This document shows positions 14,562-20,583 of a stretch of 20,583 nucleotides of DNA, piece after piece. The notes beneath the pieces were generated by a model, which was not told where the DNA came from, made no database searches, and saw only the letters and a list, made by a program, of their open reading frames with translations. The DNA lies in the NCBI GenBank assembly GCA_900769285.1, contig CAAGGB010000297.1, positions 1-20,583 on the forward strand. The letters run 5' to 3'. This DNA is from Victivallales bacterium (GTDB lineage: Bacteria; Verrucomicrobiota; Lentisphaeria; Oligosphaerales; Oligosphaeraceae). The first letter of the stretch is position 1, and the number at the start of each line of letters is the position of its first letter. The position numbers were made by a program, and so were the translations under genes.

Positions 14562-14712
14562 TTTTTCCGTTTAGGTTTGTCTGAGGTGCCGCAGAGGCAC
14601 GTTATGACCGGTGGTCGTCTGTGCCCTCGGGTTGGGCGCGGTCCGCTTTGGCCATCGGGAGTAGGCTGTAAGGAGCATAGGTTCCCCAGGAAGGGGGACG
14701 AAGGCAGGAGCG
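14562..14712 (+). promoter_or_regulatory. Structured 5' leader with competing hairpins, candidate cis-regulatory RNA
   Basis: GGCAC at 14596-14600 can pair with GTGCC at 14586-14590 (5-nt loop), or with GTGCC at 14621-14625. The second pairing encloses a GACC-GGT-GGTC hairpin (14606-14616). The two pairings exclude each other. A third hairpin, GTTCCCC (14681-14687) with GGGGGAC (14693-14699), lies just before the ribosome binding site (AGGAG near 14706). This is the layout of a riboswitch or attenuator, but it matches no family recognised by eye, including the glycine and lysine riboswitches. Confidence 0.4.
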
Positions 14713-16275
14713 ATGGAAGCGAACAGTCGTCGTGGAAGTGGTTGTCGTGGAGCATGTCGTGCGGTGGTGATGCTGGTGGTGTCGCTGCTGTGCTGTGTGG
14801 GTCTGACGGGATGCGAGACCCTGGAGAAGTGCGAGCTGTGGGGTCAGATATCGGCTGGCGTGACGTGGCTGGACGACTTCCTGTGGGGTGCGCCGCTGCT
14901 GATCCTGCTGGGTGGCGCGCACATTTTCCTGACGTTGCGTCTGCGGTTCATCCAGCGCTACATTCCGCTGGGCATCAAGCTGAGTCTGACGCCGGACAAG
15001 GAGTCGAAGGGCGAGATTTCGCAGTTTGGTGCGCTGGCGATTGCGCTGGCGGCGACGATAGGCACGGGCAACATCATCGGCGTGGCGACGGCGATCAAGA
15101 ATGGCGGTCCTGGCGCGGTGTTCTGGTGCTGGCTGTTCGGTGTGTTCGGGATTGCGACGAAGTATGCGGAGGCGCTGCTGTCGGTCAAGTACCGCGTCCA
15201 GGACAGCGAGGGCCGTACGCATGGTGGTCCGATGTATGTGATTGAGCGTGGTATGCGGTGCCGCTGGCTGGCGGTGGTGTTTGCGGTGGTGACGATCATC
15301 GCGAGCTTCGGCATTGGGTGCATGACGCAGTCGAACGCGGTGGCGTCGAGCGTCAACCAGACGTATGGCGTGGCGCCGATGACGACGGGTCTGATTGAGA
15401 TGATTCTGATTGCGATGGTGGTGCTGGGTGGCATCAATGTGATTTCGCGCGCGTGTTCGTTCCTGGTGCCGTTCATGGCGTTGCTGTATGTGGTTGGGTG
15501 CGTGGCGGTGCTGGTGCTGTGCCGCGGGACGGTTGGCGCGGCGGTCGGCCTGATTCTCTCCGAGGCGTTCAGCACGCGTGCGATCACGGGTGGCTTCATG
15601 GGCACGGCGATGATGATGGCGCTGCGCTTTGGTGTGGCGCGCGGTCTGTTCTCGAACGAGTCGGGACTGGGTTCGGCGCCGATTGTGGCGGCGAACGCCA
15701 AGACGCGCAACTCGGTTCGTCAGGCGCTGATTTCCTCGACGGGCACGTTCTGGGACACGGTCATCATCTGCGCTCTGACGGGCATCGCCGTGGTGTCGGC
15801 CGGTCTGAAGATGGCTCCCGACTATGACTTCCGTGCCATCGAGAACGCCTCGGCGCTCACGGGACAGGCGTTCGCGATGATACCCGACATCGGCCGCCAT
15901 GTGCTGACGATTGCGCTGGTGGTGTTTGCGTACACGACGATTCTGGGCTGGTACTGCTACGCCAGCCAGGCGTTCCACTATCTGGGCGGCAAGAGGCTGA
16001 TGCTGGTCTTCCGCATCATCTTCGTCATCCTCATCTTCGTGGGCACCTGCGTCAAGCTGGACACGGTGTGGACGATTTCGGACATCGCGAATGGCCTGAT
16101 GGCGCTGCCGAACCTGGTCAGTCTGATTGCGCTGAGCGGCGTCATCGTCGCCGAGACGCGCAAGTATCTGTGGCAGGGAAGCGTCGACGAGATTGACCCC
16201 GACTGCCTCATCACCAACACCGGCGTCACCAACGACTTCGAGGGCGACACCATCAGCGGCAAGAACTGCGACTGA
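14713..16275 (+). CDS. AGCS-family sodium:amino acid symporter
   Basis: This 520-residue integral membrane protein matches the alanine or glycine:cation symporter family. It has about ten to eleven hydrophobic segments and the family segments FLWGAPLLILLGGAHIFLTLRLRFIQ, ALAATIGTGNIIGVATAI, NGGPGAVFWCWLFG, SNESGLGSAPIVAANAKT and GTFWDTVIICALTGI. It would import alanine or glycine with sodium across the inner membrane. An unusual N-terminal extension of about 35 residues adds a hydrophobic stretch ending in LTGC, which resembles a lipoprotein box. The true start could lie further downstream, but AGGAG before the ATG at 14713 supports it. The gene stands alone, with its own promoter, structured leader and a strong terminator. 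The last 40 codons are C-rich and encode a polar tail. Confidence 0.92.
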   Translation: MEANSRRGSGCRGACRAVVMLVVSLLCCVGLTGCETLEKCELWGQISAGVTWLDDFLWGAPLLILLGGAHIFLTLRLRFIQRYIPLGIKLSLTPDKESKGEISQFGALAIALAATIGTGNIIGVATAIKNGGPGAVFWCWLFGVFGIATKYAEALLSVKYRVQDSEGRTHGGPMYVIERGMRCRWLAVVFAVVTIIASFGIGCMTQSNAVASSVNQTYGVAPMTTGLIEMILIAMVVLGGINVISRACSFLVPFMALLYVVGCVAVLVLCRGTVGAAVGLILSEAFSTRAITGGFMGTAMMMALRFGVARGLFSNESGLGSAPIVAANAKTRNSVRQALISSTGTFWDTVIICALTGIAVVSAGLKMAPDYDFRAIENASALTGQAFAMIPDIGRHVLTIALVVFAYTTILGWYCYASQAFHYLGGKRLMLVFRIIFVILIFVGTCVKLDTVWTISDIANGLMALPNLVSLIALSGVIVAETRKYLWQGSVDEIDPDCLITNTGVTNDFEGDTISGKNCD

Positions 16276-16299
16276 TGCCCTGACGGGCATGACGCGACG

Positions 16300-16354
16300 C
16301 GGGCCGGCCCCGGACGGAGGAGCGTTCCTTTCCGTCCGGGGCCGGCCCGTTTTT
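16300..16354 (+). terminator. Rho-independent terminator of the symporter gene
   Basis: Perfect 19-bp arms (16300-16318 and 16331-16349) enclose a 12-nt loop and are followed by five T residues at 16350-16354. It lies 24 nt past the stop codon and 30 nt before the end of the convergent transporter gene. Confidence 0.95.
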
Positions 16355-16384
16355 GCTGTCTGTGTGCGATGGTGGGGGTGGGCG

Positions 16385-17353
16385 TCAGGCGGCGGTCTTG
16401 ACGCAGATGGCGGCGATGCCGCCGATGCAGAGTGCGAGGGCGAGGAACTGGATGGGGCGGACCTTTTCGCGGAGCCGGAAGAGCGAGTAGAGGAAGAAGC
16501 CGACGATGCAGGAGGAGACGAGGAGCGGATAGGAGACGTTACCGAGACCGGCCTCGCGCATGGCGTCCATGCCGCGGTACATGAGGAGGTAGGAGGTGAT
16601 GACGTGGAAGCCCTGCTGCATGGCGATGTAGCCCCAGATGATGTGGCTGTGGAGGTGCTGGCGGAAGGCGATGAGGAAGGCTCTGGGGCCGTGGAGCTGT
16701 TTGCCGTCGGCGTCGGTGAGTCGTCTGGCCTCGAGTCCGGTGAGCTGTCCGAAGAGTGCGGCGAGGACGACGCCGGTGGAGTTCATGAGGGATTTGAGCA
16801 CGGAGAGTCCGGTGCAGTCGTCGCGGTAGGACGGTAGGCTGTTGATGGACTGCTGGATGCCGCAGATGACGAAGGCGGTGAAGGCGAAGAGGAGCCATTT
16901 GCGGCTGCCGGAGGCGGTGTTGTCCTTGGCGGTGCCGAAGATGGCGAGTGCGGTGATGATCATGATGATGCCGCAGATTTTCCAGACGTTGAGTTCGACG
17001 TCGAAGAAGAGGATGCCCATGGTGAAGGGGAAGATAAGACCGCTCTGGACGATGGACCAGATGATGCCGTTGGGGCCGGTCTGCATGGCGCGTGACATGA
17101 GCTGGAGGAGGGCGTAGTTGCCGATGCCGCTGAGGAGGCAGCAGACGACGACGTAGCGGATGGCCTGGGGGGTTGCCGCGTTGAGGGTGCCAGTGGCCAG
17201 GAGGACGCAGATGCCGATGACGAGTGAGGCGAGTCCGCCGAGGAGCTGCACGAGGCTCATCTGGAGTCCGTGCTTGGGTGCGCTGCCGCCGATGACGCCG
17301 ACCAGGCTCCAGGTCATGCCTGTCGCCACCAATGCTGGAATGCCAAACCACAT
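16385..17353 (-). CDS. EamA/DMT-superfamily membrane transporter
   Basis: This 322-residue protein consists mostly of about ten hydrophobic helices in two halves. It begins with MWFGIPALVATGMTWSLVGV and ends with RLREKVRPIQFLALALCIGGIAAICVK. That C-terminal loop and last helix match the drug/metabolite transporter style, where a Glu-Lys/Arg-x-x-x-x-Q-x-x-G-x-x-L segment precedes the final helix. A soluble loop of about 60 residues (LTGLEARRLTDADGKQLHGPRAF...) lies in the second half and is unusual for the family. An AGGA about 11 nt upstream supports the start at 17353. The substrate is unknown; sugar, amino acid or metabolite export are possible. It is convergent with the symporter gene and divergent from the deacetylase-like gene. 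Confidence 0.78.
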   Translation of the reverse strand: MWFGIPALVATGMTWSLVGVIGGSAPKHGLQMSLVQLLGGLASLVIGICVLLATGTLNAATPQAIRYVVVCCLLSGIGNYALLQLMSRAMQTGPNGIIWSIVQSGLIFPFTMGILFFDVELNVWKICGIIMIITALAIFGTAKDNTASGSRKWLLFAFTAFVICGIQQSINSLPSYRDDCTGLSVLKSLMNSTGVVLAALFGQLTGLEARRLTDADGKQLHGPRAFLIAFRQHLHSHIIWGYIAMQQGFHVITSYLLMYRGMDAMREAGLGNVSYPLLVSSCIVGFFLYSLFRLREKVRPIQFLALALCIGGIAAICVKTAA

Positions 17354-17548
17354 GATTGTCTTGTCCTGTGAGTGGGTGATGGAGGTTGAGTGTGTTTTTT
17401 TGTCGGGTGTGAGTGTGCCAACTGGGCACGAGCGGTTAATGTATGGCAAGTGACCACGATAATCAAAGCGGCCGGGCGCGAAAAGCGGCGTCTGGCGCTG
17501 TCTGAGTGAGTGAACGAACGAGAACCGAACAGGGAGCAGGTGAGTGTG
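17354..17548. other. Divergent intergenic region between transporter and deacetylase-like genes
   Basis: Besides the minus-strand promoter, it holds a T-run at 17395-17401 and a GAGTGAGTGAACGAACGAGAAC-type stretch of 4-bp units at 17504-17525. A GCGGCGTCTGGCGCT hairpin-like sequence lies near 17486. No clear plus-strand promoter was found for the deacetylase-like gene. Confidence 0.4.
17438..17466 (-). promoter_or_regulatory. Promoter of the EamA-type transporter gene
   Basis: On the minus strand TTGATT (17461-17466) and TACATT (17438-17443) are separated by exactly 17 bp. A small GTGCC/GGCAC hairpin (17415-17429) lies just downstream and could be an operator. The leader would be about 80 nt. 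Confidence 0.55.
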
Positions 17549-19429
17549 ATGAGGAGCAGTCTGAAGGGCCTTCTGGTGATGTGGTGTGCGGTGGGGCTGT
17601 CGCTGCTGGGCGAGAATCCGCTGGGTTTCCGCGAGTATGGGCAGTCGTTCCGGCTGCAGTTTGGGAGCGAGGGGGAGGCTCGTGCGGCGGTGGTGAAGGT
17701 TCGTCCGCTGCCGCGTCACTATGTGCTGGCGTGCTCGTCGCGGTGGGACGACTCGACGCTGGGTCATCTGCGGACGCATGAGGTGATGCGTCGTCATGGC
17801 GTTCCGGGAACCTTCTTCCAGGGCGAGGTGAAGGGGGTGCTCAGGCAGGATCCGGAGTATCTGCGGAAGCTGCTGACGGCGGGGTGTTCGGTCGGTCTGC
17901 ATACGACGCATCACCCGCAGTTGCCGCTCATCGCCCCGTACGCGCATTTTGAGGAGTACATGGCGAACCGGATTGAGCTGGAGGCGGCGTCGCAGACGGC
18001 GGTGAATTCGCAGGTGCTGCCCTTCTGTGGGTGGAACGCGGAGTGTGCGCTGGTGCCGGCGAGCATCGGCTGGGCGATGCGCGCGACGGGTGTCATCTCG
18101 TCTCCGGACGTGGTGTATCCTGATTTGGGACAGCGGCTGGGGTATCCGGAGGGGACGTTCGCGATGTCGCGGTTCATCGCGCCTGGCGACCGTGACCCGG
18201 ATGTGGAGAAGATGCGTCGCGGCATCGAGCAGGCGCTGAAGGACACGCGGTCGCTGGAGCGTCAGCCGTCCATCTCGATGGCGATGCACTCATGGCACAC
18301 GAAGGAGGGCCTGGAGAAGCTGGGTCAGTGCTATGCGATGCTGGCGGGTCATGCCGACTGGTGGTACTGCAACCAGACGGAGTACGGCGCGTACCGCTAC
18401 GAGGCGCTGAACGCGACGGTGACGACGGCCGTGGAGGGGCGCGAGGTGGTTGTCTCCGTGACGCGAATGGAGCCGTTTGAGCTGGGCGACAGCGTGCCGC
18501 TGTGGTTCAGCGTGAGCCAGGCGGTGCCTCGCGGCGTCACGGGCGAGGGCGCGAGCTGGAAGGAGGGCGCCGTCGAGCTGGCTCATGGGGCGGGGCACGC
18601 ATTGCCGACGCTGTTTGGGCGCATGGGCGACGACGGGAAGCCGGATGCGCGGCTGCCGTTCGCGGCGCTGCGGCTGCGCCGTGAGGGGCTGACGTTCCGC
18701 GCGGAGCTGGAGAATCTGGATGGCGCGAAGGCGCTGGAGCAGGTCGCGTTCACGTTCCGCTTCCCGGCGGCGTATGCGTCGGAGACGCTGCGCCGTGATG
18801 TGGCCGCGGTTAGCGGGGGCGCGCGCGTGGTGGCCGAGGTGACGCAGGCGAGCCGTCGGGAGGAGCTGTACTTCCGCTATGGGCGTCCGTACTATGCGGT
18901 TCAGGCGGACTTTGTGCGCGATGGTGTGCGTTGCCGTCTGTATGCGTCGCTGCGTGAGGAGCGTGCGGCCGATTTGCCGAAGACGGTCAATGACGTGGTG
19001 TCGTTCTACACGGTTCCGGAGCAGGCGGACTATGCGTCGCTGTCTCGTGCGGGCGCGTCGCTGTCGGGTCTGACGGCGGTCGAGGGCGTGAGCGCGGATC
19101 CGGCGGCGGGGACGGGTGTGATTTATCCGCGCTACCGCGACTGGGGGCTGCGCAAGAAGGTCGAGGGGCGTCCGGCGCTGCTGGTGGCCGAGCTGCGGCT
19201 GCCGAACGGCGAGGCGGGCGAGGTCGAGCTGGCGACGAGCGCGATCGGCAAGGGCTGCGAGCTGTGGCTGAATGGTCAGCGTCTGACGCCGGCGCGGCGC
19301 ATCCGGCTGCCGCTGCAGGCGGGTCGCAACCGCGTCCTGCTGCGGACGCCGGGCACCCGCGCCACGACGTTCTTCCTCAATGGCGAGGAGCGTCCGAGCG
19401 TGGAGTTCCTGCCGCTGGAGTCGAAGTAG
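17549..19429 (+). CDS. Exported polysaccharide deacetylase-like (CE4/NodB) protein
   Basis: This 626-residue protein starts with a signal-like segment (MRSSLKGLLVMWCAVGLSLLG). The first 250 residues look like a NodB-type domain. VLACSSRWDDSTLG carries Asp67-Asp68 at the place of the TFDD motif. GLHTTHHPQL gives the metal-binding His118 and His122 about 50 residues later, as in CE4 enzymes. LPFCGWNAE and SMAMHSWHT may be the later motifs. The family removes N- or O-acetyl groups from chitin-like, peptidoglycan or xylan substrates. About 370 residues of beta-rich sequence follow and end in a jelly-roll-like module (CELWLNGQRLTPARRI..AGRNRVLL) common in secreted carbohydrate-active proteins. The ATG at 17549 follows AGGTGA by 5 nt. 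An ATG at 17510 would add 13 polar residues ahead of the signal. Motif 1 is unusual, so activity is likely but not certain. Confidence 0.72.
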   Translation: MRSSLKGLLVMWCAVGLSLLGENPLGFREYGQSFRLQFGSEGEARAAVVKVRPLPRHYVLACSSRWDDSTLGHLRTHEVMRRHGVPGTFFQGEVKGVLRQDPEYLRKLLTAGCSVGLHTTHHPQLPLIAPYAHFEEYMANRIELEAASQTAVNSQVLPFCGWNAECALVPASIGWAMRATGVISSPDVVYPDLGQRLGYPEGTFAMSRFIAPGDRDPDVEKMRRGIEQALKDTRSLERQPSISMAMHSWHTKEGLEKLGQCYAMLAGHADWWYCNQTEYGAYRYEALNATVTTAVEGREVVVSVTRMEPFELGDSVPLWFSVSQAVPRGVTGEGASWKEGAVELAHGAGHALPTLFGRMGDDGKPDARLPFAALRLRREGLTFRAELENLDGAKALEQVAFTFRFPAAYASETLRRDVAAVSGGARVVAEVTQASRREELYFRYGRPYYAVQADFVRDGVRCRLYASLREERAADLPKTVNDVVSFYTVPEQADYASLSRAGASLSGLTAVEGVSADPAAGTGVIYPRYRDWGLRKKVEGRPALLVAELRLPNGEAGEVELATSAIGKGCELWLNGQRLTPARRIRLPLQAGRNRVLLRTPGTRATTFFLNGEERPSVEFLPLESK

Positions 19430-19442
19430 CGCACGTGGGGGG

Positions 19443-19469
19443 GCCGCTGCCCCGTCTGGGGGCAGCGGC
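19443..19469 (+). terminator. Hairpin after the deacetylase-like gene
   Basis: GCCGCTGCCCC (19443-19453) pairs perfectly with GGGGCAGCGGC (19459-19469), around a GTCTG loop, 13 nt past the stop codon. No T-run follows, so termination would be factor-dependent or partial. Confidence 0.6.
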
Positions 19470-19483
19470 TGTCCTGCGATGGT

Positions 19484-19517
19484 GCGTCCTCCGGGTGTGC
19501 GAACGCCTGGAGGACGC
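19484..19517 (+). other. 15-bp hairpin with GCGA tetraloop upstream of the second pseudopilin
   Basis: GCGTCCTCC (19484-19492) pairs with GGAGGACGC (19509-19517). The stem continues inward through two wobble pairs to a GCGA loop at 19499-19502, a GNRA-type tetraloop. It follows the previous terminator-like hairpin by 14 nt and precedes the pseudopilin by about 93 nt. It could be a second terminator or a structured leader. Confidence 0.55.
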
Positions 19518-19610
19518 GCTTGTCTCTGCCTGGCACGGTTTCTGCTAAAACAGTTCCTGTTCCTGTTTTTGAGTGTGTGTCAGGTGTCTGGAAGTTGGAG
19601 TTTGGAGCGC

Positions 19611-20408
19611 ATGAGAGGACGTCGGAAAGGTCGTGGTTTCACCTTGATAGAGCTGCTGGTGGTGATAGCGATTATCGCGATATTGGCGGCGATGCTGTTG
19701 CCTGCGCTGGGGAAGGCCCGCGCGAAGGCGCGTGAGGTGAGCTGCCGCAATCTGCTGAAGGGATATGCGCTGGCGACGGCGATGTATGCGGACGACTATG
19801 CGGACTACTTTGTCGACATCCGCGAGTATCTGAAGCCGGAGCTGGGGTTCACGTCGTACTTTGTGGGCGCGAATTTGGCGTTGCCGCAGGAGCTGGTGCG
19901 GTGTCCCGGAGATGGGATGACGGCGAGTCTGGGGCGTCTGGGGATTTGCACGCAGGGAGGCGTGACGGTCAAGGTGTCGATTGGGGGGACGTGCAATCTG
20001 AGCGACTCGCAGACGCAGACGAGCGTGGGGTTGAAGCGCATGGATCAGGTGCGGACATCGCCCCTGAATGGGCAGCCGTCGCGTCGGTGCCAGTGGACGG
20101 ACTACCAGAACCAGTCGTCCGACCACACGGTGACGGGCGCGGGGCTGAGCATCGGCAGGAACAAGGGGGACATGACGTCCTCGCTGGCGGAGTATGTGTA
20201 CCGTCACGGCAACAACTGCGCCAACGGGGCGTTCGCCGACGGTCATGTCGGCACCATCCGGCTGGCGGGGACGCTGACGACGAAGAATCATGGACATGAC
20301 CTGGACGGCTGCTCGTGGCAGTTTCCCGGCAACACGACCTGGCCCTATGGGCCGCGGCAGGGCGATGTCTCGGCCGTTACGCAGCATCCGTCGGTGAACT
20401 ATGAGTAG
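19611..20408 (+). CDS. Type II pseudopilin with H-X10-DG variant motif
   Basis: This 265-residue protein has a short basic leader (MRGRRKGRG), then the prepilin processing and methylation segment F-TLIELLVVIAIIAILAA and the membrane helix to about residue 35. The C-terminal part contains YRHGNNCANGAFADGHVG, a version of the H-X9-DG motif with one extra residue. The ATG at 19611 gives the expected short leader, with GGAG at 19597-19600 and 19604-19607; the frame stays open upstream, but a longer N-terminus would not fit a prepilin. It stands alone after the deacetylase-like gene and lacks a nearby regulator. It shares the N-terminus with the pseudopilin at 1618 but not the central region. Codons end mostly in G, in contrast to that gene. 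The role is probably surface display or substrate capture, by inference from the family. Confidence 0.9.
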   Translation: MRGRRKGRGFTLIELLVVIAIIAILAAMLLPALGKARAKAREVSCRNLLKGYALATAMYADDYADYFVDIREYLKPELGFTSYFVGANLALPQELVRCPGDGMTASLGRLGICTQGGVTVKVSIGGTCNLSDSQTQTSVGLKRMDQVRTSPLNGQPSRRCQWTDYQNQSSDHTVTGAGLSIGRNKGDMTSSLAEYVYRHGNNCANGAFADGHVGTIRLAGTLTTKNHGHDLDGCSWQFPGNTTWPYGPRQGDVSAVTQHPSVNYE

Positions 20409-20428
20409 TCGGCGGGACAGCTTGGGAA

Positions 20429-20533
20429 GAGAGTCCACAAAAGACACAAAATAAACAAAAAAAGAGAGTCCACAAAATACGCAAAAAATAAACAAAAAGA
20501 AAGTCCACAAAAGACACAAAATAAACAAAAAAT
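20429..20533. repeat. 35-bp tandem repeat, three copies
   Basis: Copies start at 20429, 20464 and 20499 with an exact 35-bp period. Each reads GA(G/A)AGTCCACAAAA followed by A-rich sequence ending ATAAACAAAAA. The AGTCCACAAAA core also occurs at about 372-383 at the left end of the window. There is no spacer diversity, so this is not a CRISPR array. Confidence 0.85.
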
Positions 20534-20583
20534 AATCAGTAGCGTCCCATAACTAAAGGACAAAGTTGAAAAAAGCGGCGACA
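20534..20583. other. Possible insertion-sequence end at the window edge
   Basis: After the repeats, the sequence beginning CAGTAGCGTCCCATAACTAA has the look of a transposon terminal repeat. A GTCC/GGAC pair brackets the ATAACTAAA stretch. No transposase is present inside the window, so this is only a hint. Confidence 0.22.

Noticed and set aside
14562..14712. Glycine or lysine riboswitch upstream of the symporter
   Set aside because: Hairpins are present, but the conserved cores of those classes were not found by eye. It is reported only as an unclassified structured leader.
19380..19610. Upstream extension of the second pseudopilin frame
   Set aside because: It would run through the deacetylase gene end and two hairpins and give a leader far too long for a prepilin.
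20429..20533. CRISPR array
   Set aside because: The repeats are directly contiguous with a 35-bp period, there are no unique spacers, and no cas genes are nearby.
1..20583. tRNA or rRNA genes
   Set aside because: All intergenic gaps were read and none contains a cloverleaf with the TTC-rich T-arm or ribosomal RNA core sequences.

Overview
The window looks like chromosomal DNA from a free-living or gut polysaccharide degrader of the Lentisphaerota/Verrucomicrobiota type. This is an inference from gene content. It rests on two type II pseudopilins with the prepilin N-terminus and a C-terminal H-X9-DG-type motif, several large glycoside hydrolases next to them, a LacI-family regulator, a GC-rich sequence with strong strand asymmetry, and frequent short tandem repeats at gene ends. 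No rRNA, tRNA, CRISPR array or intact mobile element was seen.

Layout. 1-516: tandem repeats, a possible broken minus-strand glycosidase start (57-209), and the promoter of the first operon. 517-4974 (+): a tight operon of LacI regulator, pseudopilin, and a secreted clan GH-A glycoside hydrolase with two tandem binding-like domains; a strong inverted repeat at 5013-5065 closes it. 5098-6567 (-): a GH10 endo-xylanase-type enzyme. It is divergent from a three-gene operon at 6800-11175 (+): GH36 alpha-galactosidase-type enzyme, sugar isomerase/epimerase, and secreted GH5 enzyme. The shared upstream region has a promoter and a perfect 14-bp palindrome. 11330-12457 (+): a D12-class adenine DNA methyltransferase. 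It converges on 12863-14329 (-), a protein with three HARE-HTH-like domains and a degenerate Mrr-like C-terminus. Between them lie a 317-bp polypyrimidine higher-order repeat and a terminator. 14713-16275 (+): an AGCS sodium:amino-acid symporter behind a leader of about 150 nt with competing hairpins. 16385-17353 (-): an EamA/DMT-type membrane transporter. 17549-19429 (+): an exported polysaccharide-deacetylase-like protein. 19611-20408 (+): a second pseudopilin. 20429-20583: a 35-bp repeat in three copies and a possible insertion-sequence end.

How the genes may work together. The GH-A, GH10, GH36, GH5 and deacetylase-like genes suggest breakdown of decorated hemicellulose or host glycan, with secreted enzymes (GH-A, GH5, deacetylase) and apparently cytoplasmic ones (GH10, GH36, isomerase). 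The regulator-pseudopilin-hydrolase operon suggests a surface pseudopilin dedicated to one hydrolase or substrate. The methyltransferase/HARE pair is a separate module, possibly restriction-like or regulatory. The most unusual signals are the pseudopilin-hydrolase operon, the degenerate HARE-Mrr protein beside a methyltransferase, the polypyrimidine repeat, and the switch-like leader of the symporter.
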